Shown here piece by piece: positions 24,920-32,809 of a DNA stretch of 64,000 bases (the first letter of the stretch is position 1; each line of letters begins with the position of its first letter). The notes beneath the pieces were generated by a model. The model was not told the DNA's origin. It made no database searches and worked only from the letters and a program-made list of their open reading frames with translations. Source of the stretch: Methanoregulaceae archaeon (GTDB lineage: Bacteria; Armatimonadota; Fimbriimonadia; Fimbriimonadales; Fimbriimonadaceae); assembly GCA_020850325.1 (NCBI GenBank), contig JADZEW010000001.1:62001-126000 (forward strand), written 5' to 3'. A program made the translations under genes and the position numbers.

Positions 24920-25069
24920 TCAGTCAGCCAGGAATCGCTGGCGCTCGAGCTCTTCTTGGCGTCGACGGTCCCGACGCTTGCGACGAGCCAACTCCTCGCG
25001 GACGGCTTGAAGTCCTTGGGGCTTGACCGTCTCGGTCGGATGTTGGTTAACGATCATCGGCTGCTTCAT
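24920..25069 (-). CDS. Small highly charged protein (49 aa)
   Basis: Encodes MKQPMIVNQHPTETVKPQGL followed by an Arg/Glu-rich helix (EELARRKRRDRRRQEELERQ). The ATG 25069 has GGGAGAA upstream; the longer track ORF starts in the leader. The helix resembles a nucleic-acid-binding or coiled-coil segment, but no family is recognised. Promoter motif copy 5 sits 33 nt upstream, placing it in the putative sigma regulon. Confidence 0.55.
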   Translation of the reverse strand: MKQPMIVNQHPTETVKPQGLQAVREELARRKRRDRRRQEELERQRFLAD

Positions 25070-25101
25070 TGGATTTCTCCCTGCGCATCGCGCATGTAGA
25101 T

Positions 25102-25131
25102 CCATTCGCAAAGCAGCCGCCTACGGTTTAC
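25102..25131 (-). promoter_or_regulatory. Bipartite ECF-like promoter motif, copy 5 (49-aa protein)
   Basis: Minus strand: GTAAACC, 15 nt, GCGAATGG. The upstream box is perfect and the GAAY core of the downstream box is kept. The stretch 25132-25395 between this site and copy 6 holds no other recognisable element. Confidence 0.5.
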
Positions 25132-25395
25132 GAGCTCGGCGCAGGGTTGCGGAACTTGTCCAAGAACGGTCCGGTCGAGTCTTTGAATCGTCCACCAACA
25201 ATCTTGGCACCCATAAGCCGACTCATACCACACAAGACGACCCGACTCGCGTCTTATCGGCCTCCTCTCTGCCTGATCACGGTTGGATCTGTACCGGATC
25301 CTCAAAATAGCTTCCGTCGAGCAGGCACCGTCATGCACGTGATGGCGTCTGCGAGACCCCACATTGGAACTTCCTCTTCGTTCTTCGCCGCTAAC

Positions 25396-25425
25396 GTAAA
25401 CCAACGGCGTCGGCGGTGAGAACAA
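25396..25425 (+). promoter_or_regulatory. Bipartite ECF-like promoter motif, copy 6 (201-aa gene)
   Basis: Plus strand: GTAAACC, 15 nt, GAGAACAA. It ends 6 nt before the start codon, so a transcript would be almost leaderless. The distance from the upstream box to the ATG is 29 nt, the same as in copy 7. Confidence 0.6.
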
Positions 25426-25431
25426 GGGAGC

Positions 25432-26037
25432 ATGATGATCACAATCGATGCTCCCTTCGACATCAAGGCTACGACCCACATCACGGCTATGGGGGCACTG
25501 GCCATCGAGTTGCGCTCCGAGCGCGCAGAACTCATCGACGCCGTCGGATTGCTCTTTCGGAAAGAAGGAACAGACTGGTGCTTCATCGGGGAAGTGCGCC
25601 TGAGCGGGAATCCTGTGGCCGCGCAGTTGTACAACTACCGCTCCACGAGCCTCCGCCTTGAAATTGTCCAAACCACCATTCGACGTTGCCGATCCACTCT
25701 GGCTACTGACTGCCCAGAGGAAGTCAGCCAGTTGGCTCTTCGACTTGGCGCCGACCACCCCTTCTGGGGTCATTTGCTTGATCGATTCGGAAGTGCGGGC
25801 CCCGAGTACCTTTGCCGGATTCTTCGCCGTTCTCACATCGCTCTCCGCTCGCAGGCCGAGATCCTGGCTCTGATCGAGCTTAAGTTGGCACGTGAAGCTA
25901 TGCCCGAGGAACTCCGTGGCCGGGACGACCTCGTTACGTCGACGGACGCACGGATCGAGATGGCAGCCCTCGCGATTGAGTTCACGAGTGACCTTCGTCA
26001 CGACAACCTGTGCCCTCAGCAAAAGAAATCTGCCTAG
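25432..26037 (+). CDS. Hypothetical protein in the sigma regulon (201 aa)
   Basis: No family recognised. A soluble mixed alpha/beta protein opening with MMITIDAPFDIKATTHITAM and LFRKEGTDWCFIGEV. The C-terminal half is helical and Leu/Arg-rich (PEYLCRILRRSHIALRSQAE). AAGGGAG precedes two consecutive ATGs (25432, 25435). The 335-aa minus-strand ORF over the same bases is judged a shadow, because only this frame has an RBS and the conserved promoter motif. It is divergent from the 49-aa gene and may be an effector of the system. Confidence 0.6.
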   Translation: MMITIDAPFDIKATTHITAMGALAIELRSERAELIDAVGLLFRKEGTDWCFIGEVRLSGNPVAAQLYNYRSTSLRLEIVQTTIRRCRSTLATDCPEEVSQLALRLGADHPFWGHLLDRFGSAGPEYLCRILRRSHIALRSQAEILALIELKLAREAMPEELRGRDDLVTSTDARIEMAALAIEFTSDLRHDNLCPQQKKSA

Positions 26038-26039
26038 CC

Positions 26040-26069
26040 GTAAACCGATTCGAGGCCCGAGGAGAACAA
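26040..26069 (+). promoter_or_regulatory. Bipartite ECF-like promoter motif, copy 7 (30-aa ORF)
   Basis: Plus strand: GTAAACC, 15 nt, GAGAACAA, starting 3 nt after the stop of the 201-aa gene. The downstream 8-mer is identical to copy 6, and the distance to the ATG (29 nt) is also identical, although the spacer sequences differ. Confidence 0.6.
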
Positions 26070-26075
26070 CCAATC

Positions 26076-26168
26076 ATGGAGATTCGCCGCAAAACGTTCA
26101 CTAGCATCACCAAGACTACGACCGCCGTTCCAGACGTGGTTCGGACAGCGAAGCAAGCTTCGAACTGA
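26076..26168 (+). CDS. Small ORF, 30 aa
   Basis: Encodes MEIRRKTFTSITKTTTAVPD plus ten residues; too short for the track. GAGGAG lies 9 nt upstream and promoter motif copy 7 precedes it. Thr/Lys/Arg-rich with no hydrophobic stretch, so not an obvious toxin. It may be a short effector or leader peptide. Confidence 0.45.
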   Translation: MEIRRKTFTSITKTTTAVPDVVRTAKQASN

Positions 26169-26197
26169 TCCGCTACGCGGCAGCATGGAGGAAGAGC

Positions 26198-26269
26198 ATG
26201 AAGAAGACAACTCATAAACCGTGGCCTGAGCCGGTGCTGGACGCCCGCAAAAGGTTCAAAGGACGATAG
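26198..26269 (+). CDS. Small ORF, 23 aa
   Basis: Encodes MKKTTHKPWPEPVLDARKRF plus GR, with a strong GGAGGAAG 3-8 nt upstream. It follows the 30-aa ORF by 29 bp, so the two could be one message ending at the hairpin 26276-26299. A highly basic, Pro/Trp-containing peptide of unknown role. Confidence 0.35.
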   Translation: MKKTTHKPWPEPVLDARKRFKGR

Positions 26270-26275
26270 AGACGA

Positions 26276-26299
26276 TGCCCCCAGAGCACAATGGGGGCA
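26276..26299 (+). terminator. Hairpin after the small-ORF pair
   Basis: TGCCCCC, a 10-nt loop, GGGGGCA: a perfect 7-bp GC stem just after the 23-aa ORF stop. The following GATCTTTC is only a weak U-run, so termination may be partial. Confidence 0.5.
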
Positions 26300-26390
26300 G
26301 ATCTTTCAGAAAAGCCGGCCATCTGCCAAGGACTTCACTGGCAACATCGAGTAAGGTTCATCAGGTACGAACCGTCGTATCGATCAGAGT

Positions 26391-29300
26391 ATGAGCACCT
26401 CGATCCGAACCAATTTCGCGATATTCATAGAGCACGACCCGCAGCTGCTTCGGCTCGGCATGTTGGCGGAACGGTACTTCACCGAGGATCCAAACACGAG
26501 CGTACTGAAGATCCGCCAGTTCGCCGAACTGTTGGCGCAGCGAGTGGCATCCGAGGTCGGCGAGTTCACGAGCACTGAGGAGCCTCAATACGAGCTTCTC
26601 AGGCGGCTACAAGATTCCGGTGTGTTGCCGAGAGAGGTCGCCCAGCTCTTCGGCCACATCAGAAGAACGGGCAACGCGGCCAACCACTCGCTCGCCGGCG
26701 ACCACGACACGGCCCTTTCCGCCATGAGATTCGCGTGGCAACTCTCAATCTGGTTTCAACGAACGTTTGTCGAACCGGCATACGCCTCTGTGCCCTTTCT
26801 GCCGCCTGCTCCACCGCAAGACCCAACTCCGCAACTGCTGAAAGAAATCACCGAACTTCGGCAGAGACTCTCCGAGTTCCAAGCGGCGCATGCCGAGAGT
26901 GTTGCCTCACAGACAGACCTCCAAGAGCAACTTGCTTCGGCCAAGAGCGAACAGCAGTTCTGGGCCGACCTGGCTCAGCAAGAAGAGGCGGCCAAGATTG
27001 AGGCCAACGCCAGGCTCGCACAACTTCAAGCAGCCGCGATCCAGAAGCCGAGCAATCGACAGGCCGTCTCAAGAATGGCTGCCCAAGCGGCGCTCAACCT
27101 CAGTCTCGACGAGGCCCAGACCCGGGCGATCATCGACGAGCAACTACGACAGTCTGGCTGGGAAGCAGATACCCAGAACCTCGCTTATGGAACTGGAGCG
27201 CGCCCAGAGAAGGGCAAGAACCGGGCAATCGCAGAATGGCCGACGAGTACGGGACCTGCCGACTACATCCTGTTCTGCGGCCTAACACCCATCGCAACGG
27301 TGGAGGCGAAGCGAGCGAATGTTGATGTCTCTGGATCACTTCAACAAGCGCAGCGTTATGCCCGGTCCTATTCCAGCTCTGACTTCCCGCCGCCGCAAGG
27401 ATCACCGTGGGATAACCTCAACATTCCCTTCGCCTTCTCCACGAACGGTCGCCCTTACTTGCGCCAGCTCGAGACCAAGTCTGGCATCTGGTTTCGTGAC
27501 CTACGTCGGAGCTCGAACCTGCCCGTCGCCCTAGATGGCTGGAAGACCCCGGAAGGTCTTCTCGCTTCACTCGCCAGCGACCCTGAAGCTGCCGAAGCGA
27601 AGCTCCAAGATGAGGGCTTCGAGTACGGCTTCACCGTCCGAGACTATCAACGAGCCGCAATCCAAGCGGTGGAAGAAGCGATCCAGGACGGTCAGAGATC
27701 CATGCTCGTGGCCATGGCAACGGGCACAGGCAAGACAAAGACCTGTATCGCGCTGATCTACCGACTCCTCAAGGTGAAGCGCTTCCGGAGAGTGCTGTTC
27801 CTCGTCGATCGAACCTCGCTTGGTGAGCAAGCCGCTAACGCGTTCAAAGAGACGCGGATGGAGAGCCTGCAGACGTTTGCCGACATCTTCGGCATCAAGG
27901 AAATCGACGAGCAACTTGCCGATCCCGACACTTGCGTCCACATCGCCACGATCCAAGGCATGGTCAAGCGTGTGCTCTACCCTGGCGAGAACCAGCACCC
28001 CCCGTCCGTCGACGCGTACGACTGCGTTATCGTTGATGAATGTCATCGTGGCTACCTGCTCGACCGGGAAATGGCCGACTCGGAGTTGCTCTTCCGAGGG
28101 TTCGAGGACTACGTTTCAAAGTATCGGCGCGTGCTCGACTACTTCGATGCGTTCAAGATCGGACTCACCGCAACGCCAGCGCTCCATACCACCGAGATCT
28201 TTGGGCGCCCTGTGTTCGTGTACTCCTATCGAGAAGCCGTCATCGATGGATTCCTGAACGATCACGAACCGCCGATCCGGATCGACACCGAGTTGTCTAC
28301 CGGCGGCATCCAGTGGAAGGTTGGCGAAACCGTCAAGGTGTACAACCCGGGCCGCAATGCGATCGACCTCTTCAACGCTCCCGATGAAATCAAGATCGAA
28401 GTCGATGAGTTCAACCGAAAGGTGGTGACCGAGTCGTTCAACCGAGTCGTCTGCCAACACCTCGCCAAAGAGCTCGATCCGAAGTCACCGCAGAAGACGC
28501 TCATCTTCTGCGCCAACACCGACCATGCTGATCTGGTCGTCAAGGTCCTGAAGGAAGAGTTCGAGAAGCAGTGGGGTTCGGTGGATGATGACGCAGTGCT
28601 CAAGATCACCGGCAACGCAGATAAGCCGCTCGAACTGATCCGACGATTCAAGAACGAGCGTTATCCCAACGTCGCGGTGACCGTCGACCTGCTCACCACC
28701 GGCATCGACGTGCCCGAAATCTGCAATCTCGTCTTCCTCCGTCGGGTGAACAGCCGCATCCTCTACGATCAGATGCTCGGACGAGCAACGCGCCTCTGTC
28801 CGGAGATCGGCAAAGAGGCCTTCCGAGTCTTCGATGCCGTCCAGCTCTATGACGCACTGAAGGATCTCACCGACATGCAGCCCGTCGTGGTGAACCCGAC
28901 CATCGAGTTTGCCACCCTCCAGGACGAGATCGCTTCGAACCACTCCGAGGAGCATCAGGCTCTTGCCGTCGATCAGTTCCTTGCCAAGTTCCAGCGGAAG
29001 AAAGCAAAGCTGGACGATCAAGCCGCCGGTGAGTTCGAAGCCATCGCAGGGATGAAGCCCACGGCATTCGTCAATCACCTGCGAAGCCTCACCGTCGACG
29101 AGATTGCTGCTTGGTTCACGCAGCACCCGGGCCTTGGCGAACTGCTCGACCGAAAGACGAAGCAACCCCCCAGGCCCATCCTGATCTCCGAACACGAAGA
29201 CGCGCTAAAGAGCGTGCAAAGAGGCTATGGCGATGGAGTCAAGCCGGAAGACTATCTCGACGGCTTTAAGTCATTCCTGAATACCCACCGAAACTCGATC

Positions 29301-29747
29301 CCTGCTTTGATCACCGTTCTCACCAAGCCACGCGATCTCACCCGAAAAGACCTGCGCGAGCTGGCCATCGAACTCGACAAGGCTGGATTCAATGAGGCCG
29401 GACTGACCACCGCGTGGCGGGAAGCTAAGAACGTCGACATCGCCGCGCGTATCGTTGGGTTCGTTCGTCAAGCTGCCCTCGGAGATCCCCTAGTTCCCTA
29501 CGATCAACGGGTTGACCAAGCCCTCCAGTCCATGTTGAGTTCGCGAGCGTGGAGCACCCCTCAGCGGCAGTGGCTTCAGCGTATTGCCGCCCAAATCAAG
29601 GCCAATGTCGTCGTCGATGCCGAAATGCTGGACGACCCGCAGCTACTCTTCAAGCGAGAGGGCGGCGGTTCCGAGCGCCTCAACCGGCTCTTCGAGGGCG
29701 AACTCTTCGACATCTTGGCCAAACTCAAAGACGCCGTCTGGGCCTAA
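26391..29747 (+). CDS. hsdR: Type I restriction enzyme, R subunit
   Basis: The motor and nuclease subunit of a type I restriction-modification system, 1118 aa. An N-terminal DUF4145-like helical domain (about 1-130) precedes a coiled-coil stretch. Next comes the endonuclease core with the catalytic Glu-x-Lys in TVEAKRANVDV. The SF2 helicase has Walker A AMATGTGKT, the DECH box in VDECHRGY, and motif VI in MLGRATRLCP. The C-terminal helical part (KAGFNEAGLTTAWREAKN) is the HsdM-contact region of EcoR124-like enzymes. It sits 6 bp before hsdM in the same operon and looks intact. Confidence 0.95.
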   Translation: MSTSIRTNFAIFIEHDPQLLRLGMLAERYFTEDPNTSVLKIRQFAELLAQRVASEVGEFTSTEEPQYELLRRLQDSGVLPREVAQLFGHIRRTGNAANHSLAGDHDTALSAMRFAWQLSIWFQRTFVEPAYASVPFLPPAPPQDPTPQLLKEITELRQRLSEFQAAHAESVASQTDLQEQLASAKSEQQFWADLAQQEEAAKIEANARLAQLQAAAIQKPSNRQAVSRMAAQAALNLSLDEAQTRAIIDEQLRQSGWEADTQNLAYGTGARPEKGKNRAIAEWPTSTGPADYILFCGLTPIATVEAKRANVDVSGSLQQAQRYARSYSSSDFPPPQGSPWDNLNIPFAFSTNGRPYLRQLETKSGIWFRDLRRSSNLPVALDGWKTPEGLLASLASDPEAAEAKLQDEGFEYGFTVRDYQRAAIQAVEEAIQDGQRSMLVAMATGTGKTKTCIALIYRLLKVKRFRRVLFLVDRTSLGEQAANAFKETRMESLQTFADIFGIKEIDEQLADPDTCVHIATIQGMVKRVLYPGENQHPPSVDAYDCVIVDECHRGYLLDREMADSELLFRGFEDYVSKYRRVLDYFDAFKIGLTATPALHTTEIFGRPVFVYSYREAVIDGFLNDHEPPIRIDTELSTGGIQWKVGETVKVYNPGRNAIDLFNAPDEIKIEVDEFNRKVVTESFNRVVCQHLAKELDPKSPQKTLIFCANTDHADLVVKVLKEEFEKQWGSVDDDAVLKITGNADKPLELIRRFKNERYPNVAVTVDLLTTGIDVPEICNLVFLRRVNSRILYDQMLGRATRLCPEIGKEAFRVFDAVQLYDALKDLTDMQPVVVNPTIEFATLQDEIASNHSEEHQALAVDQFLAKFQRKKAKLDDQAAGEFEAIAGMKPTAFVNHLRSLTVDEIAAWFTQHPGLGELLDRKTKQPPRPILISEHEDALKSVQRGYGDGVKPEDYLDGFKSFLNTHRNSIPALITVLTKPRDLTRKDLRELAIELDKAGFNEAGLTTAWREAKNVDIAARIVGFVRQAALGDPLVPYDQRVDQALQSMLSSRAWSTPQRQWLQRIAAQIKANVVVDAEMLDDPQLLFKREGGGSERLNRLFEGELFDILAKLKDAVWA

Positions 29748-29753
29748 CCGAAC

Positions 29754-31235
29754 ATGAGCAACGTTCAAGACATCGTCGCCAAGCTGTGGAACCTCTGCAA
29801 CATCCTCAAGGATGACGGAGTCACCTACCACCAGTACGTCACCGAGCTCACCTACCTCTTGTTCCTCAAGATGGCAGAGGAGACCGGCAACGAGAAGCAA
29901 CTCCCCGAAGGCTATCGTTGGAAGGATCTCGTTCAGCACGCGGCGCCGGAGCGACTGACCTTCTACAAGAAGATGCTCGTCGACCTGGGCAACACGGGCT
30001 CACCCCTTGTTCAGGAGATCTACGCCAACGCGAGTTCCTTCGTCAAGAAACCCAAAACGCTCTCCGAGCTCGTCACCCAAATCGATAACCTGGACTGGTT
30101 CGAAGCCAAACGGGAGGGGATGGGTGACCTCTATGAGGGCTTGCTCGAAAAGAACGCGAACGAGAAGAAGTCCGGTGCGGGTCAGTATTTCACGCCTCGA
30201 CCCCTGATCGAATCCATGGTCCGCGTGCTCAAACCGCAACTCGGCGACATCATCCAAGATCCCGCAGCGGGCACCGGTGGCTTTCCGATCATGGCGAGCC
30301 ACTACATGCGGAACCTGCCTCCGTTCGCTCCGAATGCTGACGATGACCGATTGGCAACGTGGACCGATGCGCAGCAGAGGCAGTTCCACACGAAGACCTT
30401 CTATGGGATGGAGCACGTCCAAGACGCGCACCGCCTTGCCCTCATGAACCTGATGCTCCACGGTCTCGAGACCGATCCGGAACACAGTGGGATCTTTTAT
30501 GGCGACACGCTTTCCAGCGATCACGAGCGGATGCCCAAGGCGACGCTCATCCTCACCAATCCGCCGTTCGGCACCAAGAAGGGCGGAGGCGTACCGACGC
30601 GGGATGACTTCACCTACCCCACCAGCAACAAGCAACTTGCCTTCTTGCAGCACATCTATCGCGCGTTGAAGCCCGGGGGACGTGCGGGGGTCGTGCTCCC
30701 AGACAACGTGCTCTTCGAAGGCAACATCGGCCGGTCGATCCGCCAAGACCTCATGCACAAGTGCAATCTGCACACGATCTTGCGGTTGCCGACCGGAATC
30801 TTCTATGCGCAGGGCGTGAAGACGAACGTGCTCTTCTTCACCAAGGGGATGGAGGAGAAGGACAACACCAAGGAGACATGGGTGTACGACCTGCGCGCGA
30901 ACATGCCGAACTTCGGCAAGCGGACGGTGCTCGAGCATTCCCACTTCGAGCCGTTCGAGATTGCGTTCGGTGACGATCCCCTCGGCGGTCCCACTGCGCT
31001 GGCAAAGAGAGTCGATGAAGGCGAGACGGGCAGATTTCGGCGGTTCACGCGCGAAGAGATCGCCGCCCGGGGCGACAGTCTGGACATCTCTTGGTTGAGG
31101 GACGACTCCGCTGGTGCTAACGATGAATTGGAGGAGCCAAGCGTGCTCGCTCGCGAGGCGATGGATGAGCTCGAGGCGGCAATGGTCGAGTTACGCGGAA
31201 TCCTGGAAGAACTCGGCGAGGCGGTCGAGGCGTGA
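29754..31235 (+). CDS. hsdM: Type I restriction-modification DNA methyltransferase, M subunit
   Basis: An N6-adenine methyltransferase subunit of 493 aa. An N-terminal helical HsdM_N domain (DIVAKLWNLCNILKDDGVTY) leads to the SAM-binding motif I DPAAGTGGF and the catalytic NPPF in ILTNPPFGTKK. QYFTPRPLIESMVRVL is the usual entry to the catalytic domain. It works with HsdS to methylate host sites and with HsdR to restrict foreign DNA. The stop overlaps the hsdS GTG start by 4 bp. Confidence 0.95.
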   Translation: MSNVQDIVAKLWNLCNILKDDGVTYHQYVTELTYLLFLKMAEETGNEKQLPEGYRWKDLVQHAAPERLTFYKKMLVDLGNTGSPLVQEIYANASSFVKKPKTLSELVTQIDNLDWFEAKREGMGDLYEGLLEKNANEKKSGAGQYFTPRPLIESMVRVLKPQLGDIIQDPAAGTGGFPIMASHYMRNLPPFAPNADDDRLATWTDAQQRQFHTKTFYGMEHVQDAHRLALMNLMLHGLETDPEHSGIFYGDTLSSDHERMPKATLILTNPPFGTKKGGGVPTRDDFTYPTSNKQLAFLQHIYRALKPGGRAGVVLPDNVLFEGNIGRSIRQDLMHKCNLHTILRLPTGIFYAQGVKTNVLFFTKGMEEKDNTKETWVYDLRANMPNFGKRTVLEHSHFEPFEIAFGDDPLGGPTALAKRVDEGETGRFRRFTREEIAARGDSLDISWLRDDSAGANDELEEPSVLAREAMDELEAAMVELRGILEELGEAVEA

Positions 31236-32809
31236 GTGACTTGCCAGAGGGCTGGGAACGAGTCCGCTTTGGCGACTTGAACAGTTATTCGTCGGGCACC
31301 GTGGACCCATCGAACACCCCAGGCGAGGAGTTCGAGTTGTACAGCGTTCCAATCTTCCCAACCGGTGAGCCTGAGTTCCAGCTCGGAAGCGAGATTGGTT
31401 CAACGAAGCAGTCAGTTGAGCCCGCAGACGTGCTCGTCTGCAAGATCAATCCGAGAATCAACCGTGTCTGGCAAGTGAAACCAAAGGGCCCGAAGCGACA
31501 GATCGCCTCCTCAGAGTGGATTGTGATTCGGTCGCCAGAGATGGACCCAAGGTTTCTACGCTACTACTTCATGAGCCCAGCGTTTCGCGAGTTCATCTGC
31601 CAGGACGTGACTGGAGTGGGGGGCTCACTGACTCGCGCTCAACCAAAGCGAGTGGCCACCCACGGCGTCCCTATTGCCCCACGACCTGAGCAAGGGCGCA
31701 TCGCCGACAAACTCGACGCGGTGCTGGCGCGGGTGGACGCCTGTCGAGCCCGCCTCGACCGCGCCGACGAGATCATCCAGCGCTTCCGCCAATCTGTCCT
31801 ATCTACCGCAACATCAGGCAACCAGAACGCGGAATCTTCTGCATCTGAAGCAGACTCTGTTGGTTGGGAGTTGCATACATTGGCTGATTTGTGCGAGCGC
31901 GGCCGGGTCATTACTTATGGAGTGATCAAGTTGGGCCCGGAGGCTCCATCGGGCATACCCTGCCTTAGAACGAGTAACGTGCGATGGCTTCGCTTTGAAC
32001 TCGATGGATTGAAGAAGATCTCCCCGAGCCTCTCATTAGAATATTCGCGGACAATCCTACAGGGTGGGGAAGTGCTCGTCAATGTAAGAGGGACCCTGGG
32101 AGGTGTCGCCGTCTCGACGCCTACCATGATGGGTTGGAATGTCTCCCGAGAAGTAGCTGTCGTGCCCGTCGACACTCTCAAGGTAAACCCTTCATATCTT
32201 GCCTACTGGATCGGCTCAAGCCGGAGTCAACAGTGGCTAGGTGCGGTTAAGAAAGGGGTTGCCTACATAGGCATAAACATCGAAGACCTTCGAAGCCTGC
32301 CGGTCATGCTCCCTACTCTCCAAGAACAGTCGCGAATTGTCGCATTGGTTCAGACTCTGAACTTGTTCGCGGACGTATTGGAGGCGCGTCTTCAGTCCGC
32401 ACGCTTGACAATCGATGCCTTGACGCCCGCCCTTCTGGCCAAGGCCTTTCGAGGCGAACTCGTACCCCAAGACCCCAATGACGAACCCGCCGCCGAACTG
32501 CTCGAGCGTATTCGAGCCTCCAAAACCCCAAAGAAGAGCGTCCCAAGACAGAAACGGCGCTCCGCGAGAAACACCAAACGAGAAGCCATGCTCACTCGAA
32601 CACCAACTCACCGGAAGGATCCTGCCGTGCGGGATCAACCCTACCTCAAGGAAATCGTTCTCGAGCTTGGCGGCCTCACCGACGCGGCTGTCCTCTTCAA
32701 TGCTGCTGCACTGCCGATCGTCGACTTCTACAAGCAACTGGCCGACGAGTTTCGGGCGGGGCACCTGCGAGAGGCGGGCGAAGGTCAAATCGAGGCGGCA
32801 AAAAGATGA
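31232..32809 (+). CDS. hsdS: Type I restriction-modification specificity subunit S
   Basis: The DNA-recognition subunit, 525 aa. Two target-recognition domains are separated by the conserved helical spacer RIADKLDAVLARVDACRARL; the second copy near residue 365 ends in TPALLAKAFRGELVPQDP. A Lys/Arg-rich linker and about 70 extra C-terminal residues (PYLKEIVLELGGLTDAAVLF) follow. This tail is unusual and may have been a separate small protein now fused. The GTG start overlaps hsdM, and the end overlaps the next ATPase gene by 4 bp, so restriction and the Septu-like pair form one operon. Confidence 0.9.
   Translation: MSDLPEGWERVRFGDLNSYSSGTVDPSNTPGEEFELYSVPIFPTGEPEFQLGSEIGSTKQSVEPADVLVCKINPRINRVWQVKPKGPKRQIASSEWIVIRSPEMDPRFLRYYFMSPAFREFICQDVTGVGGSLTRAQPKRVATHGVPIAPRPEQGRIADKLDAVLARVDACRARLDRADEIIQRFRQSVLSTATSGNQNAESSASEADSVGWELHTLADLCERGRVITYGVIKLGPEAPSGIPCLRTSNVRWLRFELDGLKKISPSLSLEYSRTILQGGEVLVNVRGTLGGVAVSTPTMMGWNVSREVAVVPVDTLKVNPSYLAYWIGSSRSQQWLGAVKKGVAYIGINIEDLRSLPVMLPTLQEQSRIVALVQTLNLFADVLEARLQSARLTIDALTPALLAKAFRGELVPQDPNDEPAAELLERIRASKTPKKSVPRQKRRSARNTKREAMLTRTPTHRKDPAVRDQPYLKEIVLELGGLTDAAVLFNAAALPIVDFYKQLADEFRAGHLREAGEGQIEAAKR

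Noticed and set aside
25066-26073. 335-aa minus-strand ORF
   Set aside because: No ribosome-binding site or family; overlaps the 201-aa gene, which has both an RBS and the motif.
30000-30944. 314-aa minus-strand ORF
   Set aside because: Shadow of hsdM.
32184-32192. GTAAACC inside hsdS
   Set aside because: It lies within a coding region in the middle of an operon and no gene starts downstream.
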